DNA of 64,000 nt from Holophagales bacterium. GTDB taxonomy: Bacteria; Acidobacteriota; Thermoanaerobaculia; Multivoradales; JAGPDF01. This document shows, piece after piece, positions 28,223-36,311 of the stretch. Numbering within the stretch: position 1 is the first letter of the stretch; each line of letters starts with the position of its first letter. The stretch covers positions 1,386,001 through 1,450,000 of the forward strand of contig CP064972.1 of the NCBI GenBank assembly GCA_016699405.1, given 5' to 3'. The translations under genes and the position numbers were made by a program. The notes under the pieces are model-generated. The model searched no databases, was not told the origin of the DNA, and worked only from the letters and a program-made list of their open reading frames with translations.

Positions 28223-29629
28223 AACCTAGCCCCGGTCGAGGTGTCCTCATCCCGGGTCGGGAACAGGGAAGGCGGGCTCTCCCTTCCCGAGGTCCACGGG
28301 AGCGTGTCGGTCTCCGGGGCGAAGGGCTGGCTGCGCCGCTTCCTCGCTTTCGCCGGGCCCGGCTACCTGGTCAGCGTCGGCTACATGGACCCGGGCAACT
28401 GGGCAACCGATCTGGCCGGCGGCGCGCAGTTCGGCTACGCGCTGATCTGGGTGATTCTGCTCTCGAACCTGATGGCGATCTTCCTGCAGACGCTCTGCGC
28501 GCGCCTCGGCGTCGTGACCGGCCGCGACCTCGCGCAGGCCTGTCGCGAGCAGTACTCGAAGCCGGTGGCCTACGTCCTCTGGGTGCTCTGCGAGATCGCC
28601 ATCATCGCCTGCGATCTCGCCGAGGTGATCGGCTCGGCGGTGGCGCTCAACCTGCTGTTCGGCCTGCCGCTCGTCTGGGGCGTCCTGATCACCGGCTTCG
28701 ACGTCATGCTGCTGCTTGCCGCCATGCATTTCGGCTTCCGCAAGATCGAGGCGATCGTGCTGACCCTGGTGTCGACAGTGGCGCTCTGCTTCGCCCTCCA
28801 GGTCTTCCTCTCGTCGCCCGATTGGGGCGGGGTGGCGATGGGCATGTTCGTGCCGACCCTCCCCGGTCGCGAGGCGTTCTACATCGCGCTCGGCATCCTC
28901 GGCGCCACGGTGATGCCGCACAACCTCTACCTGCATACCGCCCTGGTGCAGACGAGAGACGTGGCACCGACTTCGGCCGGGCGCCGGCTGGCGATCCGCT
29001 ACAACACGACCGACACCGTGATCGCCCTCGGCGCCGCCTTCTTCGTCAACGCGGCGATCCTCATCGTCGCCGCGGCGGTCTTCCACCGCGCCGGGCTGCA
29101 CCATGTCTCGGAGCTGCAGGAGGCACATCGCCTGCTGGCGCCGCTGCTCGGCGCGCCGATCGCTGCAACCGCCTTCGCCGTGGCGCTGCTCGCCTCGGGC
29201 CAGTCCTCGACCATCACCGGTACGCTCGCCGGGCAGATCGTCATGGAGGGTTTCCTGCGGATCCGCATCCGGCCCTGGCTGCGGCGGCTGATCACGCGCC
29301 TCCTGGCGATCGGGCCGGCCGTCCTGCTGATCTCGGCTTCCGGGGGCAAGGAGACGGTCGAGCTCCTGGTGTTCTCGCAGGTCGTGCTCTCGATGCAACT
29401 GTCGTTCGCCACCTTCCCGTTGATGAAGTTCACCTCCGACCGCGCGCTGATGGGCGAGTTCGTCAACCCGCGCTGGGTGAAGATCCTCGGCTACGGCATC
29501 TGCACGCTCATCGCCGTGCTCAACCTGGCACTCCTCTTCCAGACGCTCGGCTGGATCTGGATGGCCCTCGTCGCCGCGGTGGCCGCCGGCTTCGCGATCT
29601 GGGTACGATGGTTCTATCGGGGAGAGTGA
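28214..29629 (+). CDS. mntH: Nramp-family Mn(II)/divalent metal transporter MntH
   Basis: 471 aa with about 11 membrane helices. Nramp metal-site motifs: DPGN in helix 1 (GYMDPGNWATD) and MPH in helix 6 (TVMPHNLYLHTALVQ), followed by the conserved SGQSSTITGTLAGQ segment. The ATG at 28214 sits inside the palindromic operator and has no leader; in-frame GTGs about 30-100 bases downstream are alternatives, though the conserved region begins near residue 45. It imports Mn(II) with protons at the inner membrane. Followed two bases later by uspA. Confidence 0.93.
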   Translation: MSKNLAPVEVSSSRVGNREGGLSLPEVHGSVSVSGAKGWLRRFLAFAGPGYLVSVGYMDPGNWATDLAGGAQFGYALIWVILLSNLMAIFLQTLCARLGVVTGRDLAQACREQYSKPVAYVLWVLCEIAIIACDLAEVIGSAVALNLLFGLPLVWGVLITGFDVMLLLAAMHFGFRKIEAIVLTLVSTVALCFALQVFLSSPDWGGVAMGMFVPTLPGREAFYIALGILGATVMPHNLYLHTALVQTRDVAPTSAGRRLAIRYNTTDTVIALGAAFFVNAAILIVAAAVFHRAGLHHVSELQEAHRLLAPLLGAPIAATAFAVALLASGQSSTITGTLAGQIVMEGFLRIRIRPWLRRLITRLLAIGPAVLLISASGGKETVELLVFSQVVLSMQLSFATFPLMKFTSDRALMGEFVNPRWVKILGYGICTLIAVLNLALLFQTLGWIWMALVAAVAAGFAIWVRWFYRGE

Positions 29630-29631
29630 CC

Positions 29632-30057
29632 ATGTACCAGACGATCCTGGTGGCGCTCGAGAACAGTCGCACCGACGAGGCGATCCTCCGCCACATCGAG
29701 GAGCTGGCGCCGCACTTCGACAGCCGGCTTCTCCTCGTGCACGTGGCCGATGGCTGGGTGGCGCGTCACCTCGACGACCTCAACCTCGCCGAGTCGGCCG
29801 AGATGCGCGAGGACCGCGCTTACCTCGAGAAGGTGCGCCTCCGCTTCGCCGAGCGGGGCATTCCCGCCGACACCGTGCTGCTCCGTGGCGAACCCGCCGA
29901 CGCCATCGCGCGCCTCTGCGGCGAGCGGCCGGTCGACCTCATCGCGATGAGCACCCACGGCCACCGCTTTCTCGCCGACCTCATCCTCGGCTCGACCGCC
30001 AACAAGCTCCGCCACGTCGTCGACGTGCCGGTCCTGCTGCTGCGCGCGACGAGCTGA
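29632..30057 (+). CDS. Universal stress protein (UspA family)
   Basis: 141 aa; GGGGAG lies just before the ATG and only two bases separate it from mntH. Typical Usp fold: TILVALENS at the start, LLLVHVAD, MSTHGHRFLADLILGSTANKL (ATP-binding Gly/Ser loop) and VPVLLLRA at the end. Usp domains are found next to or fused with Nramp transporters in other bacteria, so a role in modulating Mn uptake under stress is plausible. Confidence 0.9.
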   Translation: MYQTILVALENSRTDEAILRHIEELAPHFDSRLLLVHVADGWVARHLDDLNLAESAEMREDRAYLEKVRLRFAERGIPADTVLLRGEPADAIARLCGERPVDLIAMSTHGHRFLADLILGSTANKLRHVVDVPVLLLRATS

Positions 30058-30082
30058 CGGCGGCCGCGGCAGGCCGCCACGC

Positions 30083-31360
30083 TCAGCGGAGCGGCGCCAG
30101 GGTCCAGGTCCGGGGGAAACGACGACTCGTCGTGTTGGGAAAGAGAACGGCGTCCTGGGCCGCTGACGCCGGAAGGGAGAGGCGGGCGGAGCCGTCGGCC
30201 AGGATCTCGTAGCGGAGAGGCTCGTCGGTCAAGCGCGCGGGGGAGACGAAGTCGAGGTCCGCCGGCAGGGCCGCCGGGTAGCGGCGCTCGGCGAGGGCAC
30301 GTTCGCGCAGGGTGAGCGCCGAGAGAGCCAGCCGGCGCGCGTCGAGGAGGGCGCGAAGCCAGCGTTCGCGCATCCACTCCCCGCGGCCCAGACGCCCGAC
30401 GATCCAATCGTCGAGGTTCCAGGCGAAGACCAACTCCGTGTCGGACGGCGGCTCGGGCGGCATCGCCGGACGCTGCACGAGGTCGATCAGCGCAAGGATG
30501 GCCCGGTTGGTCATCGCAGCGGAGAAGCCACGGACGGCGAACGGATCGACCAGCGAGGTCGACGACAGACCTGTTCCGGGAAGCGAGACCCATTGACCGC
30601 TCCTGCTCCAGTCCTGCGCGAGCGCCTCGGCGCGCAGCGAGGACTCGTAGGAGCCGGGGTCCCCGAGGGTCGAGAGCCGCTCGCGAAGCCGCGCCAGCGC
30701 GACGTCGAAGGTTCCCTCGCCGAGTCCTCCCGCGAGCTCGCCGTAGGTGAATCGCTCGATGGCCAGGCCCGTCAGGCGGGTGATCGCGCCGAGATCCGAG
30801 CCGAGGCAGCCGGCCACGGCGAGGTTCCGCAGGATGCTGTCCGACCGGGCGAGAGGCTCCTTCGCCGGATCGGCGAGACGACCCTGCCAGAGGTCGAGTT
30901 GGGCGAGATCGAGAACGGCGATGAGGTTCATCCGGGGGTTCGAGAGCTCGGGAAGGACCGGCCTGAAGACACACTCCGGCTTTGCCGCCGCTTCCCGGTA
31001 GAGCTCGAGGGCCCGCTGGTTCATCTCGAGCACGGCGCGCAGGTCGCTCTCGCGCGCTGCCGACAGAGGCGCTGTGAAGTCGACGAGCGAGGGGAAGGGC
31101 AGAGTCGAAGTGGTCCTCGTCTCAGCGACGAGGGCGGCGGCCGCGAGCCACGGCACGGCGTTCTCGGCCGGTCCCGTCCACGGTGGCTCGACGAGCCGGG
31201 CGGCGATGGGGGCTCGGAGCCGCTCCTGCAGCTTCTCGCCCTGCCAGGCCACGCGGACCGCCCAGAGACGGGCGCCGAGCCAGAGCAGCAGCAGCGCGAG
31301 CAGCGTCAGTCGCAGGCCCCATCCGAGTCGGAAGGAGAGCGTCCGCGCAGTCGGATTCAT
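30083..31360 (-). CDS. ECF cassette 2: TM-anchored extracytoplasmic protein of unknown function
   Basis: 425 aa from the ATG at 31360, which overlaps the upstream stop (ATGA). One N-terminal span (LRLTLLALLLLWLGARLWAV) and a large helical outer domain: ENAVPWLAAAALVAE, DLRAVLEMNQRALELYREA, NLIAVLDLAQLDLWQGR, WMRERWLRALLDARRLALS. It ends with a short beta-rich stretch (LRYEILADGSARLSLPAS) like the tail of a secreted sensor or pilin-like domain. It corresponds in position, topology and helix pattern to the protein at 24227-25642. No named family recognised. Confidence 0.75.
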   Translation of the reverse strand: MNPTARTLSFRLGWGLRLTLLALLLLWLGARLWAVRVAWQGEKLQERLRAPIAARLVEPPWTGPAENAVPWLAAAALVAETRTTSTLPFPSLVDFTAPLSAARESDLRAVLEMNQRALELYREAAAKPECVFRPVLPELSNPRMNLIAVLDLAQLDLWQGRLADPAKEPLARSDSILRNLAVAGCLGSDLGAITRLTGLAIERFTYGELAGGLGEGTFDVALARLRERLSTLGDPGSYESSLRAEALAQDWSRSGQWVSLPGTGLSSTSLVDPFAVRGFSAAMTNRAILALIDLVQRPAMPPEPPSDTELVFAWNLDDWIVGRLGRGEWMRERWLRALLDARRLALSALTLRERALAERRYPAALPADLDFVSPARLTDEPLRYEILADGSARLSLPASAAQDAVLFPNTTSRRFPRTWTLAPLR

Positions 31361-31668
31361 CGCCGGACCTCCGCCGGCGTGGGCGGTTGCGTCACCACGG
31401 GGGCTTCCGTCGCCCACGGGTCGAAGCTCGGACGGTCGAGCGGAAGCACGAAGGAGGGCCGGACCCCGGCGAGCAGCTCGACGGCCAGGTGGGCGAGCAG
31501 CGTGAGCAGCAGCACGAGGCCGAAGAGGCGGTCGGGATCGAACCGTCCGCTCGCGGGTGCCCTCTGCTCCGCCGCGCGGGCCCGCGCCGCGGCCAGGACC
31601 CGCGCGCGGAGGCCGGGTGGCGGAGCGGAGGGTCGCAACCTGTCGAGCGGATCGGAGGCACCCGTCAT
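31357..31668 (-). CDS. ECF cassette 2: short single-pass membrane protein (anti-sigma candidate)
   Basis: 103 aa. Coupled by ATGA overlaps to both neighbours. Cytoplasmic N-terminus with PPPGLRARVLAAARARAAEQ (similar in kind to DDLREATLARAHATW in cassette 1), one span (LFGLVLLLTLLAHLAVELL), then a Pro-rich outer tail. No zinc-binding motif. Anti-sigma function is inferred from gene order and topology. Confidence 0.72.
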   Translation of the reverse strand: MTGASDPLDRLRPSAPPPGLRARVLAAARARAAEQRAPASGRFDPDRLFGLVLLLTLLAHLAVELLAGVRPSFVLPLDRPSFDPWATEAPVVTQPPTPAEVRR

Positions 31669-32240
31669 CGCGAGACCCCCATCATCCGGCGCAGACGCGC
31701 CAGGCCGAGCCGGTAGCGGCTCGCCGCCGTGAACCGCGGCACGCCAAGCACCCGTCCCATCTCGCCGAACGTGAGCTCGCCGAAATGGCGGAGGAAGATC
31801 GCCTCGCGGAGCTTCCTCGGGAGCTCGGCGACGGCACGCGCGGCCCGATGGGCGTCGATCGCCGGACCCGGCTCAGTCGGCTCGGCCAGGAGGTGCCGCT
31901 CGTCGAGCTCGATGTCCCGCGATCGCCTGCGAACGCTGTCGAGGGCGGCCCGTCGGACCGCGACGAGCAGCCAGATCCGCGGTTCGCGGACTCGCGAAGG
32001 CAGGCGCACCCGGCGGGCTGCGAGGCGACAGAAGACCTCTTGCACCGCGTCCTCGGCGAGCTCCGGCGAGCCGCAGCTCCACAGCGCGAAGCCGTAAAGG
32101 TCGCGCGACAGCGCGTCGTAGAGGACGGCCAGCGCGTCAGGGTCGCCGTCGGCGGCACGGAGGAAGCAGGGGCGCAGCCTCTCCGCTTCCGAACGGGGCG
32201 TAGCGAACGACAGCGGGAGGAGCGCGGCGGAGACGTCCAT
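31665..32240 (-). CDS. ECF cassette 2: ECF RNA polymerase sigma factor
   Basis: 191 aa from the ATG at 32240; the much longer upstream reading frame is a shadow of dapF. Region 2: ALAVLYDALSRDLYGFAL and AEDAVQEVFCRLAA. Region 4: LPRKLREAIFLRHFGELTFGEMG and GVPRFTAASRYRLGLARLRRMM, nearly superimposable on the end of the cassette-1 sigma factor. Eight bases separate its start from the shared CGTCT element; no Shine-Dalgarno is visible. Confidence 0.9.
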   Translation of the reverse strand: MDVSAALLPLSFATPRSEAERLRPCFLRAADGDPDALAVLYDALSRDLYGFALWSCGSPELAEDAVQEVFCRLAARRVRLPSRVREPRIWLLVAVRRAALDSVRRRSRDIELDERHLLAEPTEPGPAIDAHRAARAVAELPRKLREAIFLRHFGELTFGEMGRVLGVPRFTAASRYRLGLARLRRMMGVSR

Positions 32241-32248
32241 CGCAGGAG

Positions 32249-32276
32249 AGACGCACCAGCCTCGCCATCTTGTCAC
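32249..32276 (-). promoter_or_regulatory. Shared ECF-type promoter, cassette 2 (GTGACA-N17-CGTCT)
   Basis: On the minus strand GTGACA (32271-32276), followed by AGA as in cassette 1, a 17-base spacer in total, and CGTCT (32249-32253), eight bases before the sigma start. Same words and same spacing as 26559-26586. Confidence 0.65.
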
Positions 32277-32299
32277 CGACTCCCGTTGCGGGAGCCGTC

Positions 32300-33148
32300 C
32301 TACGCCGACCAGCTCGGCGGCGGCGGGACGGCGGCGGCTTCGGGGGTGAGCTCGAGGCGGGCGACGAGGCGGGCGTCGCCGGCGAGGGTCCAGCGGGTGG
32401 GGTGGCCGTCGCGCCGGCCATCGCCGACGGTGAGGGTGAAGCCGCCGGCGGTGAGGGCGGTGAGCGGGAGGTCGGCGAGGCCGAGATGGAGTCCGACCGC
32501 CGCGGCGGCGAGCGTGCCGCTGCCGCAGGCGAGGGTCTCGGCCTCGACGCCGCGCTCGTAGGTGCGGATCTCCATCCGGTCGCGCGCCGGGAAGCGGACG
32601 AAGTTGACGTTGGTGCCGGTAGCGAACCGGGGGTGAGCGCGCAGTGCCGGGCCGAGCGCGGCGAGCGGAGCGCGCTCGAGCGCACCGGGCCAGAGGAGCA
32701 CGAGGTGCGGAACGCCGACGGCGAGGAACCACCCCTCGTGGATCACCCCGTCGATCTCCGGCGCGACCCGTTGCGGGAGCTCGGTCGGAGCGGGAAGGTC
32801 GAGGACGATGGCCGAGCGGTCCGTGGGGTGGCGACGGGCGAGCACCCGGCCGGCGCCGGTCTCGAGTCGCAACTCGTCGTCCCCCGCGCCAGCCCATCCC
32901 AGCTCGAAGGCGAGCCGGGCAGCGCAGCGAGTGCCGTTCAGGCAGAGCTCGGCGGGCCGTCCGTCGGCGTTCCAGTAGGCCATCCGCGCGCCGTCCGGCG
33001 CGCGGCGCAGGGTGAAGAGGCCGTCGGCACCGAGGGAGAGCCCGCGGCGGCACCAGGCGGCGATCTCGGACGCGGTCGGATCGACCTCCGGCTCGACGAG
33101 CGCGACGAAGTCGTTGCCGGCGCCCGAGAGCTTCCAGGCCGTCCTCAA
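32300..33148 (-). CDS. dapF: Diaminopimelate epimerase
   Basis: 282 aa from a TTG at 33148 that overlaps the stop of the upstream lipoprotein gene (TTGA). It starts LRTAWKLSGAGNDFVAL, the normal DapF N-terminus, so no better start exists. The two catalytic Cys are present: LCLNGTRCAAR (usually CGNGxRC; here Leu replaces the first Gly) and TLACGSGTLAAA. Converts L,L- to meso-diaminopimelate for lysine and peptidoglycan synthesis in the cytoplasm. The Cys-Leu change near the first active-site Cys is unusual. Confidence 0.9.
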   Translation of the reverse strand: MRTAWKLSGAGNDFVALVEPEVDPTASEIAAWCRRGLSLGADGLFTLRRAPDGARMAYWNADGRPAELCLNGTRCAARLAFELGWAGAGDDELRLETGAGRVLARRHPTDRSAIVLDLPAPTELPQRVAPEIDGVIHEGWFLAVGVPHLVLLWPGALERAPLAALGPALRAHPRFATGTNVNFVRFPARDRMEIRTYERGVEAETLACGSGTLAAAAVGLHLGLADLPLTALTAGGFTLTVGDGRRDGHPTRWTLAGDARLVARLELTPEAAAVPPPPSWSA

Positions 33149-34329
33149 GGCACGCGCACCTCGACGAGCGCCGGGGGTCCCTCGTTGCCTCGCAGGTCGA
33201 CCGTCGTCACCCGGTACTTGAAGGTCAGCTTCGCAGCGAGGCCGCTGTCGGCGAGCTCGCGGCCGGTGATCGGCTCCGGGGTGATCAGGCGGAACTCGGC
33301 TCCGGGGTCCTGTCGGTAGACGCGGTAGCCGGCGACGTCGTTGGCCGGGCTCGCTTCCCAGATCAGGCGCACGGCGCCGTCGGACGGCAGTGCGGAGAGC
33401 TTCGCCGGCGGTTGCGGCGGGAAGCGGTCCTCGTAGACGAGCTCGCGCTCGCCGGCCGGCGCGCTCTCGACCACCGGCGTCTTCGAGGCCAGGGTGCACA
33501 CCGTGTAGATGTAGCGCTGGCCGAAGCGCGCAGTGGTGTCGACGAAGCGGCTGTCGCTCGCCTCGGCCACCTTGATCGGCGCGCCGTAGCTCGGCCGCTC
33601 GGCCTCGCGGCGATAGACGTGGTAGCCGACGGCGCGCGGCGCCGCTCCCCAGGCGACCTCGACACCCTCGGGCTTCGGGGCGACGGTGAGCGGCGAGGGC
33701 GGCAGTGGCGGAGCGCTCGGCGCGAGGGCGGCGATGTTGGAAAGATCGGCCCAGCCGCCACGCTCGGCGCGCGTTCGCACGGCGTAGAAGTGCGCTTCGG
33801 GGGGGCTCGGCAACGGTTCGCTCAGCCGGAAGCGGATCGAGATCCGGTCGCCCGAGATCGCCCCCTTGAGCTCGGCTCCCTCGAGTGTGAGGAACGGCTT
33901 GGCCGCAACGGCGAATTCGCGCCCGTCGATGGCAAGCGTCGTCGTCGCGGCGGCGGTTGGTGCCGGGGTCGGCGCCGGGGTCGGTGCGGGTGTCGGAGCG
34001 GGCGTCGGCGTCGGAGCCGGCGCCTTCTTGCCGCCCACGACCGACGCGGTCGCCGGGGCGCCGCCCCGGATCACCTGGAGCACCTCGAGCGTCTCGAGAC
34101 CCGGCAGGACCATTCCGGCGGCGGTGGTCTTCGGATAGCCCATCTCGAGCACCACCTCGAGCCCGCGCTGTCGCACGGCGAGATCGGCGATGCGCGCCGG
34201 CACCGCGCGGGGCGGCGGCAGCGGATCGCTCTTCTTGCCACAGCCGGCGAGCGGAGCGAGAGCGCAGAGCAGTGCGGCGACGGCGGCAGGAGCGGCGAGC
34301 GAGCGGCTACGGGCGAGATCAGAGGACAT
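33145..34329 (-). CDS. Lipoprotein with fibronectin type III-like domains and Pro/Thr linker
   Basis: 394 aa. Signal peptide with lipobox LAGC (Cys near 30). A low-complexity A-P-T-P linker (about residues 100-126) separates an N-terminal part from two FN3-like modules (GVEVAWGAAPRAVGYHVYR and AVRLIWEASPANDVAGYRVYR), each with the Tyr corner and a 'DLRGNEGPPA' ending. The start overlaps the hslU stop by 11 bases. Probably a periplasmic or surface lipoprotein; function unknown. Confidence 0.82.
   Translation of the reverse strand: MSSDLARSRSLAAPAAVAALLCALAPLAGCGKKSDPLPPPRAVPARIADLAVRQRGLEVVLEMGYPKTTAAGMVLPGLETLEVLQVIRGGAPATASVVGGKKAPAPTPTPAPTPAPTPAPTPAPTAAATTTLAIDGREFAVAAKPFLTLEGAELKGAISGDRISIRFRLSEPLPSPPEAHFYAVRTRAERGGWADLSNIAALAPSAPPLPPSPLTVAPKPEGVEVAWGAAPRAVGYHVYRREAERPSYGAPIKVAEASDSRFVDTTARFGQRYIYTVCTLASKTPVVESAPAGERELVYEDRFPPQPPAKLSALPSDGAVRLIWEASPANDVAGYRVYRQDPGAEFRLITPEPITGRELADSGLAAKLTFKYRVTTVDLRGNEGPPALVEVRVP
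33955..34022. repeat. Short tandem repeat encoding the APTP linker
   Basis: Degenerate 6-12 bp units (ggtcggngcngg) repeat within the lipoprotein gene and encode alternating Ala-Pro and Thr-Pro. Such tracts change length easily by slippage while keeping frame, because units are multiples of three. Confidence 0.6.
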
Positions 34330-35716
34330 AGCGCGAGAGATCCTGGTTCTGGACGATGTCGGCGAGCGCGCGGCGCACGTAGCCCTCGTCGATCGAGAGC
34401 TCGACGCCCTGCATGTCGGGAGCCTCGAACGAGACCTCCTCGAGCAGGCGCTCCAGCAGGGTGGCGAGGCGGCGAGCCCCGATGTTCTCGGTGGTCGAGT
34501 TGACCTCGACGGCGAGGCGGGCGAGCGCCGCGATGGCGTCGTCGCCGAAGCGCAGGGTGACCCCCTCGGTGGCGAGCAGCGAGGCGTACTGCTTGGTGAG
34601 CGCGTTTTCCGGCTCGACGAGGATGCGCACGAAGTCGGCTTCGGTGAGCGGCTCGAGCTCGACGCGGATCGGGAAGCGGCCCTGCAGCTCCGGGATGAGG
34701 TCGGAGGGCCGGGCCACGTGGAAAGCGCCGGCGGCGATGAAGAGGATGTGGTCGGTGCGCACCGGGCCGTGCTTGGTGGTGACCGTCGTCCCTTCGACGA
34801 TCGGCAAGAGGTCGCGCTGCACCCCCTCGCGCGAGACGTCCGGGCCGCCGCCGCCCCGTTCGCGTCCGGCCACCTTGTCGATCTCGTCGAGGAAGACGAT
34901 GCCGCCCTGCTCGACGCGCAGCCGCGCCTCCCGCGCCACCTGCTGGCGGTCGATGAGCTGCTCGGCCTCCTCGCCCTCGAGGATCTCGCGGGCCTCGGCG
35001 ATCGTCACCCGCCGGCGGCTCTTGCGGCCGAACATCCCGGGGAGCATCTCCTTGAGGTTGATGCCCACCTCTTCGACCCCCTGGCCGGTGAACATCTCGA
35101 GGCTGGGGCCCGAGCGGTCCTCGACCTCGATCTCGACGAAACGAGCGTCGAGCGACCCCGAGCGCAGCCGCTCGCGCAGCTTCTCGCGCGTCGTCGCCGG
35201 GTCTTCGGCCTCGGGCGCCGCGGGCAGCGACGGCGCGCCGGCGGTGGGTGGGGCGTAGCTCGGCGCCGGGGGAGGCAGCAGGAGCTGGAGGAGCCGCTCC
35301 TCGGCGCGCGTTCGCGCCTTGCCCGCCACCTCGGCGCGCTGCTCTTCGCGCACCAGGCCGACGGCGATCTCGGTCAGGTCGCGCACGATCGACTCGCAAT
35401 CGCGGCCGACGTAGCCCACCTCGGTGAACTTGCTCGCTTCGACCTTGAGGAACGGTGCGCGGGCGAGGCGGGCGAGGCGGCGGGCGATCTCCGTCTTGCC
35501 GACGCCGGTCGGGCCGATCATCAGGATGTTCTTCGGCAGGATCTCCTCGGCGACCTCGGGCGGCAGCTGCTGGCGACGCCAACGGTTGCGCAGGGCGATC
35601 GCCACCGCCCGCTTGGCGGCGCGCTGGCCGACCACGTACTTGTCGAGCTCCGCGACGATCGCGCGCGGCGGCTGGTCGTCGAGCGCGAGGCCGCGCCCGG
35701 CCTCGGTCGGGGTCAT
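34319..35716 (-). CDS. hslU: ATP-dependent protease ATPase subunit HslU (ClpY)
   Basis: 465 aa. N-terminal LDKYVVGQRAAKRAVAIALR, Walker A GPTGVGKTE (about 60), pore motif EVGYVGRD, an I-domain, Walker B GIVFLDEIDK, sensor and arginine residues, and the C-terminal LSRYVL tail that inserts into HslV. The start overlaps the hslV stop (ATGA). Unfolds substrates and feeds them to the HslV chamber. Confidence 0.96.
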   Translation of the reverse strand: MTPTEAGRGLALDDQPPRAIVAELDKYVVGQRAAKRAVAIALRNRWRRQQLPPEVAEEILPKNILMIGPTGVGKTEIARRLARLARAPFLKVEASKFTEVGYVGRDCESIVRDLTEIAVGLVREEQRAEVAGKARTRAEERLLQLLLPPPAPSYAPPTAGAPSLPAAPEAEDPATTREKLRERLRSGSLDARFVEIEVEDRSGPSLEMFTGQGVEEVGINLKEMLPGMFGRKSRRRVTIAEAREILEGEEAEQLIDRQQVAREARLRVEQGGIVFLDEIDKVAGRERGGGGPDVSREGVQRDLLPIVEGTTVTTKHGPVRTDHILFIAAGAFHVARPSDLIPELQGRFPIRVELEPLTEADFVRILVEPENALTKQYASLLATEGVTLRFGDDAIAALARLAVEVNSTTENIGARRLATLLERLLEEVSFEAPDMQGVELSIDEGYVRRALADIVQNQDLSRYVL

Positions 35717-36249
35717 AGTTCCTCGAAGGTGAAGCGGTCGTTGGTGTAGATGCAGAGCTCGGCGGCGATGCCCAGTGCGGCGGCGGCGACCTCGCGCGCC
35801 GGCATCGCCGTGTGACGGACCAGGGCGCGGGCGGCGGAGAGCGCCATCGCCGAGCCCGAGCCGACCGAGAGCAGGCCGTCGTCGTCGGGTTGCAGTAGGT
35901 CGCCGGTGCCCGAGACGAGGAACGACCGCTCCTTGTCGGCGACGATCATCATCGCCTCGAGCTGGCGCAGCACCCGGTCGGTGCGCCAGTCCTTGGCCAA
36001 CTCGACGACCGCCCGCTCGAGGTTGCTGCCGTGCTCCTCGAGCTTCGCCTCGAGCCGGGCGAAGAGCGCCAGCCCGTCGGCCGCGCCGCCGGCGAACCCC
36101 ACCAGCACCTTGCCGCGCCCGGCGCGCTTGACCTTGCTCGCCCCGGCCTTGAGGACGGTGTTGCCGAGCGTCACCTGCCCGTCCCCGGCAAGACAGACCG
36201 CTCCTCCGCGCCGCACCAGCAAGACGGTCGTCGATCGGGTTCGCTGCAT
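35713..36249 (-). CDS. hslV: ATP-dependent protease peptidase subunit HslV (ClpQ)
   Basis: 178 aa. The catalytic Thr lies in RSTTVLLVRR after a short propeptide, followed by AGDGQVTLGNTVLKAGASKV, VGFAGGAADGLALFARLEAKL, AVELAKDWRTDR and GSGSAMALSAARAL, as in known HslV. Start ATG 36249 (an in-frame ATG at 36261 falls inside the -10 box). A partial second copy of its 5' end lies at 37159-37337. Confidence 0.95.
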   Translation of the reverse strand: MQRTRSTTVLLVRRGGAVCLAGDGQVTLGNTVLKAGASKVKRAGRGKVLVGFAGGAADGLALFARLEAKLEEHGSNLERAVVELAKDWRTDRVLRQLEAMMIVADKERSFLVSGTGDLLQPDDDGLLSVGSGSAMALSAARALVRHTAMPAREVAAAALGIAAELCIYTNDRFTFEEL

Positions 36250-36272
36250 GGCGGGGATCATAGCAACCGGGG
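36094..36272. repeat. Duplicated segment of hslV 5' end and promoter, copy 1
   Basis: This stretch aligns without gaps to 37159-37337 (offset 1065 bases), with roughly 10 percent mismatches by eye. It includes the first about 52 codons of hslV and the TATGAT upstream element. Confidence 0.85.
36257..36262 (-). promoter_or_regulatory. Candidate -10 box (TATGAT), 7 nt before the hslV start
   Basis: TATGAT on the minus strand matches five of six -10 positions and is followed by CCCCGCC and the ATG. No ribosome-binding site. The element is also conserved in the duplicated fragment (37322-37327). Confidence 0.5.
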
Positions 36273-36311
36273 CGAGGGCGTCGCGGCGAGAGTCGGAAGC
36301 GCCGGCTTCCG

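Noticed and set aside
33955..34022. GC-rich tandem repeat considered as an iteron or regulatory array
   Set aside because: It lies inside the lipoprotein coding sequence and encodes an Ala-Pro/Thr-Pro linker.
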